Source: CAYJEQ01 sp964369235 (GTDB lineage Bacteria > Bacillota > Clostridia > Oscillospirales > Ruminococcaceae). Taken from it: a stretch of DNA of 44,861 nucleotides. Below the pieces are notes generated by a model. That model was not told where the DNA came from. It saw only the letters and a program-made list of their open reading frames with translations, and ran no database searches. Positions within the stretch are counted from its first letter, which is position 1. Every line of letters starts with the position of its first letter. Location: the NCBI GenBank assembly GCA_964369235.1, contig CAYJEQ010000015.1, positions 1 to 44,861 on the forward strand. The letters run 5' to 3'. The position numbers and the translations under genes were made by a program. Below are positions 24,108 to 32,665 of this stretch, piece by piece.

Positions 24108-24228
24108 ATGCTCGGTGTAAACCGAGCATATATATATGTCTTATCTGTCGGTTTTCCGCTGGATTTAGCACCTTGCTACGCAGGTTGCCGGGTTTCACAG
24201 GGCCAGTCCCTCCACCACTCTTGATAAG
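24108..24228 (-). ncRNA. SAM-I (S-box) riboswitch with terminator, controlling metK
   Basis: On the minus strand, CTTATCAAGAGTGGTGGAGG starts the aptamer (24228) and GACAGATAAG ends it (24140). The P1 stem, the GGACTGGCCC / GAAACCCGGCAACC core and the AAGGTGCTAAATCC pseudoknot region are all present. A terminator ATGCTCGGT-GTAA-ACCGAGCAT (24108-24129) with a TTTTCTTTT tail follows. SAM binding would stabilise termination and shut off metK. Confidence 0.97.
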
Positions 24229-24369
24229 GTATTTACTTGTCGAAATTGATTATACACTAGTATAGTCTATTTGTCAATAGAATTATTGCACAATATTCAT
24301 TGTATAATAATCAATAATTCTGCTACTAGATAACAGATAGTAGTGACAAATATTACCTATTAATATTCA

Positions 24370-24969
24370 TTACATTTTATGTAGAATTGGTGATAGCGGC
24401 TTGTAGATAAGTGCAACAATTCCTGCATTTATCATAGCCTTAATAAATGTGTAAGGCATATTAAATATTAGTATTGCTTCTGTTAGATTATCTACTGTTG
24501 GCAGAATAGCCTGATACATTCCTATAATTGCTTCCATAGGCATAAAGTTTGTGTAGATTGGATATACCACATATAGATTGGATGGCACACTCATTAGCGC
24601 CATTAACACTCCTCCTATTAAAGAAGCAACTACCGCACCTTTCTTATTTCTATTTTTCTTATAGATAAGCCCTGCTGGAATAATAAAGGTAATGCTCAGT
24701 ATAAAGTTTGAAAGCTCCCCTACCCCACCTGTTGACGAAGAAAACAGATTAATCAAATTCTTAATAAGGGAAACTGCTACCCCATAAGATGGCCCATAAG
24801 CAAAAGTTGCTAGTAGTGCTGGCATTTCAGAAAAGTCCATTTTAATAAACGAGGGCATTAGTGGTGGTACAAAATTAATAAACATCAGTACTGATGCCAG
24901 CCCTGCTAACATAGCTGTACCTGTTAGCTTTCTAAGTTCCATTGGTTTTTTTCTTGTGATTGTGTTCAT
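24370..24969 (-). CDS. ribU: Riboflavin ECF transporter S component (RibU-like)
   Basis: A 199-residue membrane protein with about six hydrophobic segments. Sequence features of ECF S components: LTGTAMLAGLASVLMFI at the N terminus, MKMDFSEMPALLATFAYGPS (landmark DFSEMPALL, the riboflavin-type loop), a VSLIKNLINL helix, and a C-terminal MPYTFIKAMINAG segment. It imports riboflavin with the shared EcfAA'T energising module encoded elsewhere. An FMN riboswitch lies directly in front, which supports the substrate assignment. The start ATG follows TAGGAGG. Confidence 0.93.
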   Translation of the reverse strand: MNTITRKKPMELRKLTGTAMLAGLASVLMFINFVPPLMPSFIKMDFSEMPALLATFAYGPSYGVAVSLIKNLINLFSSSTGGVGELSNFILSITFIIPAGLIYKKNRNKKGAVVASLIGGVLMALMSVPSNLYVVYPIYTNFMPMEAIIGMYQAILPTVDNLTEAILIFNMPYTFIKAMINAGIVALIYKPLSPILHKM

Positions 24970-25015
24970 TGTAAATTCCTCCTAAAAATTGTTTTGTCTG
25001 TTTTGAGGAACAATA

Positions 25016-25204
25016 AAAGCCCTCGAATAAAATTCGAGGGCTTTGGTTACAAAAATGTTTTTGGATACACTAATGTAATCGTTTCTTTCATCCGGACTAT
25101 ACCGTCGGTTTCGGAATTTAACCGAAATCAGCTTGTAAGCTCGTGGACTCGTAGCTAGTTGCTCTTTACCACCGGTGGGGAATCACACCCCGCCCTGAAA
25201 CAGA
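25016..25204 (-). ncRNA. FMN riboswitch with terminator, controlling ribU
   Basis: On the minus strand the aptamer (25204 to about 25080) shows the RFN blocks TTTCAGGGCGGGGTGTGATT, CCCCACCGGTGGT, a GAGTCCACGAGC segment, and the final CCGACGGTATAGTCCGGATG. A terminator AAAGCCCTCGAAT-AAA-ATTCGAGGGCTTT (25016-25044) with T tail follows. FMN binding would favour termination before ribU. Confidence 0.97.
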
Positions 25205-25279
25205 CTGTTATTTTGTTATCATAATTATTATATAGTGAGTTTTGTTATTTGTCAATAGTTATAACAGCTTTTCACAAAA

Positions 25280-25705
25280 TTAGTGATGGCATCCATCACA
25301 GTGGCTTGCTATTTCGCCTACTATTGGACCTGGATCAATTCCTAGTCTTGTGTAGTAGTCAGCAATTGCTGTCTTAATAGCTTCTTCTGCTAGTACAGAA
25401 CAGTGTATCTTTGCTGGTGGCAGACCATCTAGTGCTTCTACTACTGCTTTGTTTGTAAGCTTAAGAGCATTATCAAGGGACTTGCCTTTAATTAGCTCAG
25501 TTGCAATAGAACTTGTAGCTACTGCTGCACCACAACCAAATGTCTTAAATCTAACATCTGTAATAATATTATTTTCTATTTTAAGGTACATTTTCATAAT
25601 GTCCCCACACTTAGCATTACCTACTTCGCCAACGCCGTTAGCGTCTTCTAGCTCACCTACATTTCTAGGTGCTGTAAAATGGTCAAGTACTTTTTCTGTA
25701 TACAT
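25280..25705 (-). CDS. nifU: Iron-sulfur cluster scaffold protein, NifU/IscU N-terminal type
   Basis: A 141-residue scaffold on which [Fe-S] clusters are built. Seen: YTEKVLDHFTAPRNVGELED, the first ligand cysteine in GNAKCGDIM (with Asp), the second in FKTFGCGAAVATSS, and the third in PAKIHCSVLAEEAI. A C-terminal HCDGCHH tail carries two extra cysteines and histidines, typical of NifU-like proteins of anaerobes. The start is ATG 25705 after AAGGAGA; longer frames run into nifS. It lies 26 bp after nifS, so the sulfur donor and the scaffold are co-transcribed. Confidence 0.94.
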   Translation of the reverse strand: MYTEKVLDHFTAPRNVGELEDANGVGEVGNAKCGDIMKMYLKIENNIITDVRFKTFGCGAAVATSSIATELIKGKSLDNALKLTNKAVVEALDGLPPAKIHCSVLAEEAIKTAIADYYTRLGIDPGPIVGEIASHCDGCHH

Positions 25706-25731
25706 TGTAATTCTCCTTGTATATGTTAATT

Positions 25732-26919
25732 CTATTCGTATTTTTCGCCTTTTTGAATTTTTTCCCAAACTGGTGACATAGCTCTTAGTCTTTCGATAAT
25801 CGGTGGGATTGTTTCTAGTACATAGTCAATCTCCTCTGCTGTGTTATAATCACCAACAGAAAGTCTTAATGAACCATGAGCGATACCATGGGATAGTCCT
25901 AGTGACATTAGTACATGGCTAGGATCTAGTGAGCCAGATGTACAAGCAGAACCAGAAGAAGCTGCAATGCCCTTCATGTCTAGCATTAGTAGTAGTGATT
26001 CACCTTCAACACCTTCAAAAGAGACGTTGCAGTTAGTTACTAGTCTATGTTCTAAGCTACCATTTAGATAGGTATTAGGCAGAGCTTTTAGCCCTGTAAT
26101 TAGCTTGTCCCTTAGGGTTTTCTTATGAGTTGTGTTAGCCTCAAAATTAGCATATGCTTCTTCTATTGCAACACCTAGACCAACAATACCTGATACATTC
26201 TCTGTACCAGCACGCTTGCCTCTCTCCTGTGCTCCACCATCCATAAAGTTTGGTAGTACCACACCTTTTCTAATATATAGAGCCCCCACACCCTTAGGTG
26301 CATGGATTTTATGTCCTGATAGTGCTAATAAATCAATATTTTCTGCTACTACATCAATTTTAACATTACCGATTGCCTGTACAGCATCTGTATGAAATAG
26401 CACCTTGCTTTCACGACAAACAGCACCAATTTCACCTATTGGCTGGATTGTGCCTATTTCGTTATTTGCATACATAATAGATACAAGTGCTGTATCTTCT
26501 TTAATTGCTTCTTTAACCTGCTGTGCTGTTACTAGGCCTTCGCTATTAACTGGTAGATAGGTAACCTGAAAACCTTGTTTTTCTAGCGCTTCCATTGTGT
26601 GTAACACTGCATGATGCTCAAAAACTGTTGTTATCAGATGAGTTTTACCTTTTTTTCTCTGAGCATATGCTGCAGATTTAATAGCCCAGTTATCAGCCTC
26701 AGATCCACAACCTGTAAAGTATATCTCCCCTGGCTGTGCACCGATTGCTGTGGCAACCTTTGTTCTTGCTTCTTCTAAAGCAACCTTAGCTTCTCTACCT
26801 ATGGAATAAACACTGGATGGATTACCATAGCCTTCTCTTAGATGAGGAAGCATTGCTTCTAATACTTTATCGGAAACCTTAGTAGTTGCCGAGTTATCTA
26901 GATAAACGAATTTACTCAT
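25732..26919 (-). CDS. nifS: Cysteine desulfurase, NifS type
   Basis: A 395-residue PLP enzyme that releases sulfur from cysteine for the adjacent scaffold. Seen: VYLDNSATTKVS, GNPSSVYSIGREA, EIYFTGCGSEADN, HHAVLHT, the PLP-lysine motif SGHKIHAPKGVGALY, and the catalytic-cysteine loop SSGSACTSGSLDPSHVL. Start set at ATG 26919, 12 nt after AAGAAAGG; the in-frame ATG 26931 sits 1 nt from that site, and the longer frame to 27036 crosses the structured leader, so both are unlikely. Confidence 0.95.
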   Translation of the reverse strand: MSKFVYLDNSATTKVSDKVLEAMLPHLREGYGNPSSVYSIGREAKVALEEARTKVATAIGAQPGEIYFTGCGSEADNWAIKSAAYAQRKKGKTHLITTVFEHHAVLHTMEALEKQGFQVTYLPVNSEGLVTAQQVKEAIKEDTALVSIMYANNEIGTIQPIGEIGAVCRESKVLFHTDAVQAIGNVKIDVVAENIDLLALSGHKIHAPKGVGALYIRKGVVLPNFMDGGAQERGKRAGTENVSGIVGLGVAIEEAYANFEANTTHKKTLRDKLITGLKALPNTYLNGSLEHRLVTNCNVSFEGVEGESLLLMLDMKGIAASSGSACTSGSLDPSHVLMSLGLSHGIAHGSLRLSVGDYNTAEEIDYVLETIPPIIERLRAMSPVWEKIQKGEKYE

Positions 26920-27037
26920 AAAAATGTTCATTCCTTTCTTGGTGTTTTGTGTGATTTTCTCATAATTTTTTATAAGAAAATTTCGGGTGTTATAATGACC
27001 ACAAACACAAAACCGATGTTTGAAACTTTGTTTCAAA
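26920..27037 (-). repeat. Structured 5' leader element (nifS copy)
   Basis: Forward coordinates: GTTTTGTGT (26944-26952) pairs exactly with ACACAAAAC (27005-27013); inside is a TTTTCT..AGAAAA hairpin (about 26955-26980); outside is TTTGAAA/TTTCAAA (27019-27025, 27031-27037). It ends in AAGAAAGG and the nifS start. Confidence 0.8.
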
Positions 27038-27066
27038 CTATCTCTCTTCTTTCATTGCTGAGTTTA

Positions 27067-27095
27067 TATATAATTAAATGTAAAAGTTTTTACAA
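27067..27095 (-). promoter_or_regulatory. Candidate nifS-nifU promoter
   Basis: On the minus strand, TTGTAA (27090-27095), a 17-nt spacer and TATATA (27067-27072). Transcription would begin just before the structured leader. Confidence 0.5.
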
Positions 27096-27136
27096 GACTA
27101 TTGTATACCATTTCGGTACACTTTGCAATACCTAAA

Positions 27137-27580
27137 TTAAAATTTTTTAAATTTTTCGCTTTGGGCTACTGCTAACTGATCACATCGCTCATTTTCTGGG
27201 TGACCTGAATGTCCCTTAACCCAGACAAGTTTCACAGCGTGTTTAGCCAAAAGAGGAAGTATTCGCTCCCATAAATCTACATTAAGAGCAGGTTTATTAT
27301 CGCTTTTTTTCCAGCCTTTTTTCTGCCATCCATATACCCAACCTTTTTCCACCGAATCGATAAAGTATTTTGAATCACTATAAAGCGTAACTTCACAAGG
27401 CTCTTTTAAGGCTTCTAGTCCTTTAATGACAGCCATTAGCTCCATGCGATTATTTGTGGTTTCACCTTCGCCACCAGAAAGCTCCTTTTCAGTAGTTCCA
27501 TAGCGCAGTATTGTGCCCCAGCCTCCTGGGCCAGGATTGCCTGAACAAGCACCATCTGTATATATTTCTATCTTTTTCAC
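27137..27580 (-). CDS. rnhA: Ribonuclease HI
   Basis: A 147-residue endonuclease cutting the RNA strand of RNA-DNA hybrids. The catalytic DEDD residues are visible in IYTDGACSGNPGPGGWG (Asp), NNRMELMAV (Glu), LYSDSKYFID (Asp) and NERCDQLA (Asp). The basic protrusion segment YGWQKKGWKKSDNKP is present, as in the E. coli-type enzyme. Length is typical. It is a single gene between nifS and a divergent methyltransferase. Confidence 0.97.
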   Translation of the reverse strand: MKKIEIYTDGACSGNPGPGGWGTILRYGTTEKELSGGEGETTNNRMELMAVIKGLEALKEPCEVTLYSDSKYFIDSVEKGWVYGWQKKGWKKSDNKPALNVDLWERILPLLAKHAVKLVWVKGHSGHPENERCDQLAVAQSEKFKKF

Positions 27581-27758
27581 TTTGTTACCACCAAATAGTT
27601 AATTTTTAGTCATTAGTTATTATATACTGTTTTAATATAACTTGCAATAGTTTTTCCCTCCTATCCAAAAAAATTAATCTAATATCTATCTTTTTTATTG
27701 TTTTTTTGTTATACTTAATTGTAAGTATGAAGAATTATATATAATGGAGTGGCTATAA

Positions 27759-29117
27759 ATGTTACATAAAAACCAAATAATACCATTAACTATAACCGAC
27801 ATTACCCATGAATGTAACGGTATCGGTAGACATGATGGTATGGCAGTGTTTGTGCCAATGACCTCAACAGGTGATGAAATAAACGCAAGAATAGTAAAAA
27901 TCAATAAGAATTTCGCCTTTGGTAGAGTTGAGGAAATTATTACTCCTTCACCTTCTAGAGAAAAGAACAAATGCCCTGTTTACAATCGATGTGGGGGCTG
28001 TTCCCTACGCCATATCTCCTACGAGGAAGAATTAATGGTGAAAAGCAGATGGGTATCCCAGAACATTAGTAGGATTGGTGGATTTAAGGATTTTGTTTGT
28101 GATGACATTATCCCCTCCCCTGCTACTACAGCTTATCGCAACAAAGCCCAATACCCTCTAGCCTTTATTGATGGTAAAATACGAGCTGGATTTTACGCTC
28201 AGCGCAGTCATGATGTTATCCCTAACACTAGCTGTTTACTACAACCTAATGATTTTCAGATTATAACATTGTCGGTACTTGAATTTTTAAACAGTAATAA
28301 TATTTCCTGTTATAACGAAAAAAACGGCGAAGGTCTTGTTCGTCACATCTACATTAGGCAAGGTGCTGTTACTAAGGAAACTATGGTCTGTCTAGTTGCA
28401 ACAGAAAAGAACATCCCTCAGATAGATAAGCTAGTAGAATTACTCCTTAAGCTTGATATAACTGGTGAAATTGTATCTGTTGTAGTAAACACAAACCCTG
28501 ATAACACCAATGTTATACTAGGTGACCACAGCCATGTTATCTATGGCAAAGATGGAATTACCGATGAGCTTGCTGGAGTGAGAGTGGATATATCCTCCCA
28601 AGCCTTCTATCAGGTAAATCATGATGCTACAGAACTACTTTATGCTGAGGCTATTTCCCAAATGGGACTAACAGGCAGTGAAACTGTAGTGGAGCTTTAC
28701 TGTGGCGCTGGCACTATTAGTCTACCAGTAGCAAAAAAAGCTAAAGAAGTCATTGCAGTGGAGATTGTGGCTGAGGCTATAGAAGATGCAAAACGCAATG
28801 CTGAGAAAAACAATATTAATAATATTACCTTTATCTGCGAGGATGCACTTACTGCGTCAACTAAGATTGTAGAAGATAACATAAAGCCTGATATAGTAGT
28901 AGTGGATCCACCTAGAAAAGGTTGTGATCAAGGTGTTATTGATTCCATTGTTAAAATGTCACCTAAGAAACTAGTTTACATCTCCTGTAATAGCTCTACT
29001 CTAGCACGTGATTGTAAGCTACTTGCAGAGAATGGTTATAAACTGGAGAAAGCTGTTCCCTGTGATCTATTCCCAAGAACTGGCCATGTAGAGTGTGTGG
29101 CTTTGATGAGTAAATAA
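27759..29117 (+). CDS. rlmD: RlmD/TrmA-type RNA (uracil-5-)-methyltransferase with TRAM domain
   Basis: A 452-residue SAM-dependent 5-methyluridine methyltransferase. An N-terminal TRAM domain (about 1-60; IPLTITDITHECNGIGRHDG) is followed by an iron-sulfur ligand set (KCPVYNRCGGCSLRHI), the RNA-binding central part, and a C-terminal Rossmann domain with ELYCGAGTISLPVA, DPPRKGCDQGV and the catalytic cysteine in YISCNSSTLARD. The exact target (23S U1939-type or tRNA U54-type) is not decided by sequence. A paralogue lies at 36486-37817. Start ATG 27759 is preceded only by a weak site (GGAGTGGCTATAA). Confidence 0.9.
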   Translation: MLHKNQIIPLTITDITHECNGIGRHDGMAVFVPMTSTGDEINARIVKINKNFAFGRVEEIITPSPSREKNKCPVYNRCGGCSLRHISYEEELMVKSRWVSQNISRIGGFKDFVCDDIIPSPATTAYRNKAQYPLAFIDGKIRAGFYAQRSHDVIPNTSCLLQPNDFQIITLSVLEFLNSNNISCYNEKNGEGLVRHIYIRQGAVTKETMVCLVATEKNIPQIDKLVELLLKLDITGEIVSVVVNTNPDNTNVILGDHSHVIYGKDGITDELAGVRVDISSQAFYQVNHDATELLYAEAISQMGLTGSETVVELYCGAGTISLPVAKKAKEVIAVEIVAEAIEDAKRNAEKNNINNITFICEDALTASTKIVEDNIKPDIVVVDPPRKGCDQGVIDSIVKMSPKKLVYISCNSSTLARDCKLLAENGYKLEKAVPCDLFPRTGHVECVALMSK

Positions 29118-29242
29118 TAATGGGGTAACCTCTTTCCACTACATATTATATCTTCTATAAATATTCATAGGTATATTACTAAAGAATGTTCTAGCTAATT
29201 GAGATATAAATTTATCAAAATCCCAATCAAAAGGAGTAATGT

Positions 29243-30016
29243 ATGGTATTAAAAGGAATTGAAGTTAAACACAAATCTTTTGGAATAGGTATTATAAGTG
29301 AACATATAGCAAATCAAATAACTATTACCTTCTCACAAGGCGAAAAGAAATTTATATATCCGGATGCTTTTAAAGGATTTATTAAGGCTACTAACGATTC
29401 CATAGATGATGAAATACAGAAGGATATTTTAAATATTCAAACAGTAAAAAAAGATGATTATATTAAATCAGTACAGAGAAGTACTAAAGAAACCACCACT
29501 AATACTATTAATAAGCCGCTGATAATAAAGTCTAGCAATGGTAGCAAACAATATTTCTTTGTTTTTCAAAACAAGTCATTTGATGCAGAAAGACGTGGTG
29601 GTTACCTGTGGGCACCAAAATCAAATCAAGATGGACGTAAAGTTTCACATTGGGTTATGATGGAAGAAGTACAAAAAGGTGATATTATTATCCATAGTGT
29701 AAATAAAAATATTAGAGCAATCAGTATTGCAACTTCTGGCTGTTATTCAGCAAACCAACCTGAGGAATTAAAAAAAGAGCAGCTATGGGAAGATGATGGA
29801 TATATGGTCGATTGCCAATACATAGAGATTCAATATCCTATCATAACATCAGATTATATGTCTTCCATACTCGATTTACAGCCAAAAAAATATGCACCTT
29901 TTAATAATATAGGACGCGGAAATACTGGCTATTTATTTGCTTCTAATTATGAGCTGACACAATTTTTCATAGATAAACTTACTATTAGAAACGAATATTT
30001 AAAAGGAATAATATAA
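29243..30016 (+). CDS. EVE/PUA-like domain protein with N-terminal small beta-barrel domain
   Basis: A 257-residue protein. Residues 5-45 (EVKHKSFGIGIISEH, FSQGEKKFIYPDAF) form the small beta-barrel seen at the ends of UvrD- or CarD-like proteins in Firmicutes. Residues about 90-255 (QYFFVFQNKSFDAERRGG, GYLWAPKS, VSHWVMMEEVQKGDIIIH, IRAISIATSGC) resemble EVE-type PUA-fold domains that read modified bases, often found in McrB-like restriction systems. No nuclease or AAA domain is present here. Start ATG 29243 follows AAGGAG. Its stop abuts the next start codon, so the two genes are translationally coupled. Confidence 0.65.
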   Translation: MVLKGIEVKHKSFGIGIISEHIANQITITFSQGEKKFIYPDAFKGFIKATNDSIDDEIQKDILNIQTVKKDDYIKSVQRSTKETTTNTINKPLIIKSSNGSKQYFFVFQNKSFDAERRGGYLWAPKSNQDGRKVSHWVMMEEVQKGDIIIHSVNKNIRAISIATSGCYSANQPEELKKEQLWEDDGYMVDCQYIEIQYPIITSDYMSSILDLQPKKYAPFNNIGRGNTGYLFASNYELTQFFIDKLTIRNEYLKGII

Positions 30017-31066
30017 ATGATATATGACATAATAGTTGTAGGTGGTGGCCCTGCTGGTGCAAGCTTTTGTAGGGAAATTGATCCTAAATTTAAAGTTTTA
30101 TTAATAGATGGACAGGGCGAAGAGAATAAAAAACCCTGTGGTGGTCTTCTTGCTCCTGATGCACAGAAAGCCTTAGCACATTTTAATATGGTCCTGCCTA
30201 AAAGTGTACTAGTAGATCCCCAAATATTCTCAGTAAAGGTTATTGACCTTAACCGCAATAATGTATCCTATTACCAAAGGCATTACCTTAATATGGATAG
30301 ATATGCCTTTGATAAGTGGCTAGTTTCCCTTATTCCTAATACAGTGGATATTATCTCAGGCAGATGCCTTAAAATCACCCGTAATGGTGATATATTTACA
30401 GTGGAAGGCTCTTATAAAGGCAAAACTTTCTCCTATGAGGCTAAATCCATTGTAGGGGCAGATGGTGCTAAATCAGTAGTTCGCAGTAGTTTTTTCAGCC
30501 GAAAAATTTCCCACTATGTGGCTATACAGGAATGGTATAATACCCCCTCTGAAAAGGTACCATACTACTCCTGTATATTTGACCCTAAAACCAGCGATAG
30601 CTGTTCATGGACAATCCATAAAGATGAACACCTTATCTTTGGTGGATGTTTTGACCCTAAGGATTGTAGCAAACAGTTTAATCTACAAAAAGAACGATTA
30701 TCTAAATTTCTAAATTATGATTTTGGCACTGTAGTAAAGCGTGAGGCTTGTATCACCTATCGCCCCCGTTCCTTTAAGGATTTTATCACTGGGGAAAACT
30801 CTGTATATCTACTAGGTGAATCAGCTGGATTTATTAGTGCAAGCTCCTTTGAGGGTATTAGTAGTGCTATTAAAAGTGGTAGCCTACTTGCCCAGGCATT
30901 TAAAAGCCAAAACTCACCTAATAACATTGCAAAAAAATATAAAAAATCAGCCCTATCCCTTAAAATTAAAATGTATCTTAAAATATATAAACGCTGGTTT
31001 ATGTACACCCCCCTTATAAGAGGCTTAATTATGGATTTAGGTATACAGTCCATTAAGGTAAGGTAA
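30017..31066 (+). CDS. FAD-dependent oxidoreductase, CbrA / geranylgeranyl-reductase-like
   Basis: A 349-residue flavoprotein. Seen: the FAD-binding IIVVGGGPAGASFCREI at the N terminus, KKPCGGLLAPDAQKALA, IVGADGAKSVVR about residue 150, and the FAD-ribityl segment VYLLGESAGFISASSFEGISSA (landmarks LLGESAGF and SSFEGI). The KPCGGLL block is close to E. coli CbrA. Substrate unknown; relatives reduce double bonds of isoprenoid chains or modify tetrapyrrole-like compounds. It begins directly after the stop of the EVE-like gene and is followed by a terminator. Confidence 0.82.
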   Translation: MIYDIIVVGGGPAGASFCREIDPKFKVLLIDGQGEENKKPCGGLLAPDAQKALAHFNMVLPKSVLVDPQIFSVKVIDLNRNNVSYYQRHYLNMDRYAFDKWLVSLIPNTVDIISGRCLKITRNGDIFTVEGSYKGKTFSYEAKSIVGADGAKSVVRSSFFSRKISHYVAIQEWYNTPSEKVPYYSCIFDPKTSDSCSWTIHKDEHLIFGGCFDPKDCSKQFNLQKERLSKFLNYDFGTVVKREACITYRPRSFKDFITGENSVYLLGESAGFISASSFEGISSAIKSGSLLAQAFKSQNSPNNIAKKYKKSALSLKIKMYLKIYKRWFMYTPLIRGLIMDLGIQSIKVR

Positions 31067-31096
31067 TATTACAGCTACCATTATAGTATTAATAAA

Positions 31097-31144
31097 GCAA
31101 TATGCTCTTAAGCTAGTTTAGCTAAGAGTATATTGCTTTTGTAT
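31097..31144 (+). terminator. Terminator after the CbrA-like gene
   Basis: GCAATATGCTCTTA (31097-31110) pairs with TAAGAGTATATTGC (31123-31136; one mismatch), followed by TTTT. Confidence 0.85.
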
Positions 31145-31149
31145 ATATT

Positions 31150-31647
31150 TTATTCTAGCTTGGTTATTACCTGATAATTTCCTATAGCTAATCTTTTGAA
31201 GATGTACTGACCATCTTCCGATGTATATGTATAATCTATTGGTGTGTCTAACTGCTGTCCTTGTAGTAGTCTATATAAATTTACAAGGCAACCTGATAAA
31301 GGTTCCCCTTGTAGATTATCTACAAATCCACTAATCTCCCCCTCTTCATCGGTGGTAAGCTCATTAATCTGTAACATCTGGGCTATCTCACCATACTGGA
31401 CATATATATCAATCTGTTTTGACAACTCTAGGCTTTCGCTATAAATCTCCACCTTATAATAACCATCTTCTATGCCCTCAATCTGAAATTCTCCCTTATG
31501 ATCTGTTAATGTTGTAATAGATAACTGCTTTTCTTCGTCCCATATATCTATTTGAACTTTCTTTATCGGCTTACCCCTTTGTAGTATTAACCCACAAAAA
31601 TTACCTTCCTCTATCCAAAGCTCTACCTCCACTATACTTCTTTCCAC
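31150..31647 (-). CDS. Two-domain prealbumin-like (SpaA/carboxypeptidase-regulatory) protein without signal peptide
   Basis: A 165-residue protein with two tandem beta-sandwich repeats. The first (about 15-95) reads CGLILQRGKPIKKVQIDIWD, LTDHKGEFQIEGIEDGYYKVEIY; the second (about 103-163) reads ISGFVDNLQGEPLSGCLVNLY, TSEDGQYIFKRLAIGNYQVI. Both match the Gly/Tyr pattern of SpaA, Cna-B or CarboxypepD_reg domains, which normally lie outside the cell. No signal peptide, sortase motif or membrane segment is present, so it appears cytosolic. Start is GTG 31647 after GGGGGGAT. Role unknown. Confidence 0.72.
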   Translation of the reverse strand: MERSIVEVELWIEEGNFCGLILQRGKPIKKVQIDIWDEEKQLSITTLTDHKGEFQIEGIEDGYYKVEIYSESLELSKQIDIYVQYGEIAQMLQINELTTDEEGEISGFVDNLQGEPLSGCLVNLYRLLQGQQLDTPIDYTYTSEDGQYIFKRLAIGNYQVITKLE

Positions 31648-31696
31648 AGTATCCCCCCTTATCTATATATTATATGGGAAGCTACTATAAAATGTT

Positions 31697-31734
31697 AAAA
31701 AGCTGTTATAGGCGAAATTTACCTATAACAGCTT
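31697..31734 (-). terminator. Terminator after the 31773-32255 acetyltransferase
   Basis: AAGCTGTTATAGG (31699-31711) pairs with CCTATAACAGCTT (31722-31734); the minus strand then reads TTTTTAACATTTT. Confidence 0.88.
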
Positions 31735-31772
31735 AATGTTTCAAATTATAACTTCCTAGGGATTGTAACTCC

Positions 31773-32255
31773 CTAGCCTTTATTAAAATACTCTTTAATC
31801 TGATTATAATCCATTCGATACCTTGTAAGCTCCTCTATGGCTGTTGCTCCCATATGTTCACAAAACTTAGTAGAGGTGCTATTCCAATTAATAGCGTCCC
31901 ATTCCATTATTGGACAGTCGCTCTTAATGGCTATATTCATTAAATGCTCGAATATTTTACTACCATAGCCTTTGCACCTTTTATCAGGGCGAACAAATAC
32001 ATCCTCTAAATAAAGTGCCGATCTACCTTTATAGGTGGACAGTCTAAAGTAGTACACTGCAAAACCTACAGGCTCTTCATCCTCAAAAGCAAGCAGTGCT
32101 GTTGCTGATTTTAAGGTAAATAACGAATGACTTAAATCCTCTGGCGTACACTCTACATCATCAAGTGAAACTTCATGCTCTGCCAGTTTTTTGATAAATT
32201 CTAGTAAAACCACTACATCTTCGGAATTTGCCTCTCTAATTGTAAAATTAGCCAT
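31773..32255 (-). CDS. GNAT acetyltransferase, spermidine/spermine N1-acetyltransferase (diamine) type
   Basis: A 160-residue acetyl-CoA-dependent acetyltransferase. The sequence follows the eukaryote-like SAT pattern: IREANSEDVVVLLEFIKKLAEHE near the N terminus, PVGFAVYYFRLSTYKGR, LEDVFVRPDKRCKGYGSK with the acetyl-CoA loop, and WDAINWNSTSTKFCEHMGA at the end. Polyamines or thialysine-like amines are likely substrates; inferred from family only. The upstream TSCPD gene is 107 bp away in the same direction. Confidence 0.87.
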   Translation of the reverse strand: MANFTIREANSEDVVVLLEFIKKLAEHEVSLDDVECTPEDLSHSLFTLKSATALLAFEDEEPVGFAVYYFRLSTYKGRSALYLEDVFVRPDKRCKGYGSKIFEHLMNIAIKSDCPIMEWDAINWNSTSTKFCEHMGATAIEELTRYRMDYNQIKEYFNKG

Positions 32256-32362
32256 AAATTCTTCATCCCTTCCTGTATTTTAAATCTATAAAAACTGCTT
32301 TAAACAGATAATACACAATAATCCTACTGAAAAGGTGCAGTAAATCTTTCTATTGTATTTGA

Positions 32363-32620
32363 TTAGTTAGATAGATTTTTAATCTGCTCTAATGCTATAG
32401 ATAGCTGATCTGGACATGATGTAGGCTTCGCTCCACATCCAACACCCTTACATTTTGCAATAATATCGTCAGGTGACTGTCCTTTAACCAGTGATGCTAT
32501 ACCAATTAGATTACCTGGACATCCGCCTACAAACTCTACCTCACCTATTGTGCCATCTTCATTCATCTGAATATTAATCTCTCTAGCACAAACACCTTTA
32601 GTCTTATAATTATGTACCAT
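32363..32620 (-). CDS. TSCPD domain protein (TIGR03905 family)
   Basis: An 85-residue protein that matches the stand-alone TSCPD family: YKTKGVCAREINI, VEFVGGCPGNLIGIASLVKG, CKGVGCGAKPTSCPDQL. The cysteines (GGCPGN, KGVGCG, TSCPDQ) are conserved, and the same domain is fused to the C terminus of some ribonucleotide reductases, where a metal-binding role has been proposed. Function unknown. Start ATG 32620 follows GAGAAAGGAAG. It lies 45 bp after the PHP gene. Confidence 0.9.
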   Translation of the reverse strand: MVHNYKTKGVCAREINIQMNEDGTIGEVEFVGGCPGNLIGIASLVKGQSPDDIIAKCKGVGCGAKPTSCPDQLSIALEQIKNLSN

Positions 32621-32665
32621 CTTGTACTTCCTTTCTCTTTTGTAGAAGAATGCTATAGCACTCTT

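Noticed and set aside
24108..25204. The two structured leaders before metK and ribU as new RNAs
   Set aside because: They match the known SAM-I and FMN riboswitch cores and have the expected terminators and target genes.
26920..27036. N-terminal extension of NifS by 39 residues
   Set aside because: The added stretch crosses the structured leader, has no NifS similarity, and the ATG at 26919 has a properly spaced ribosome site.
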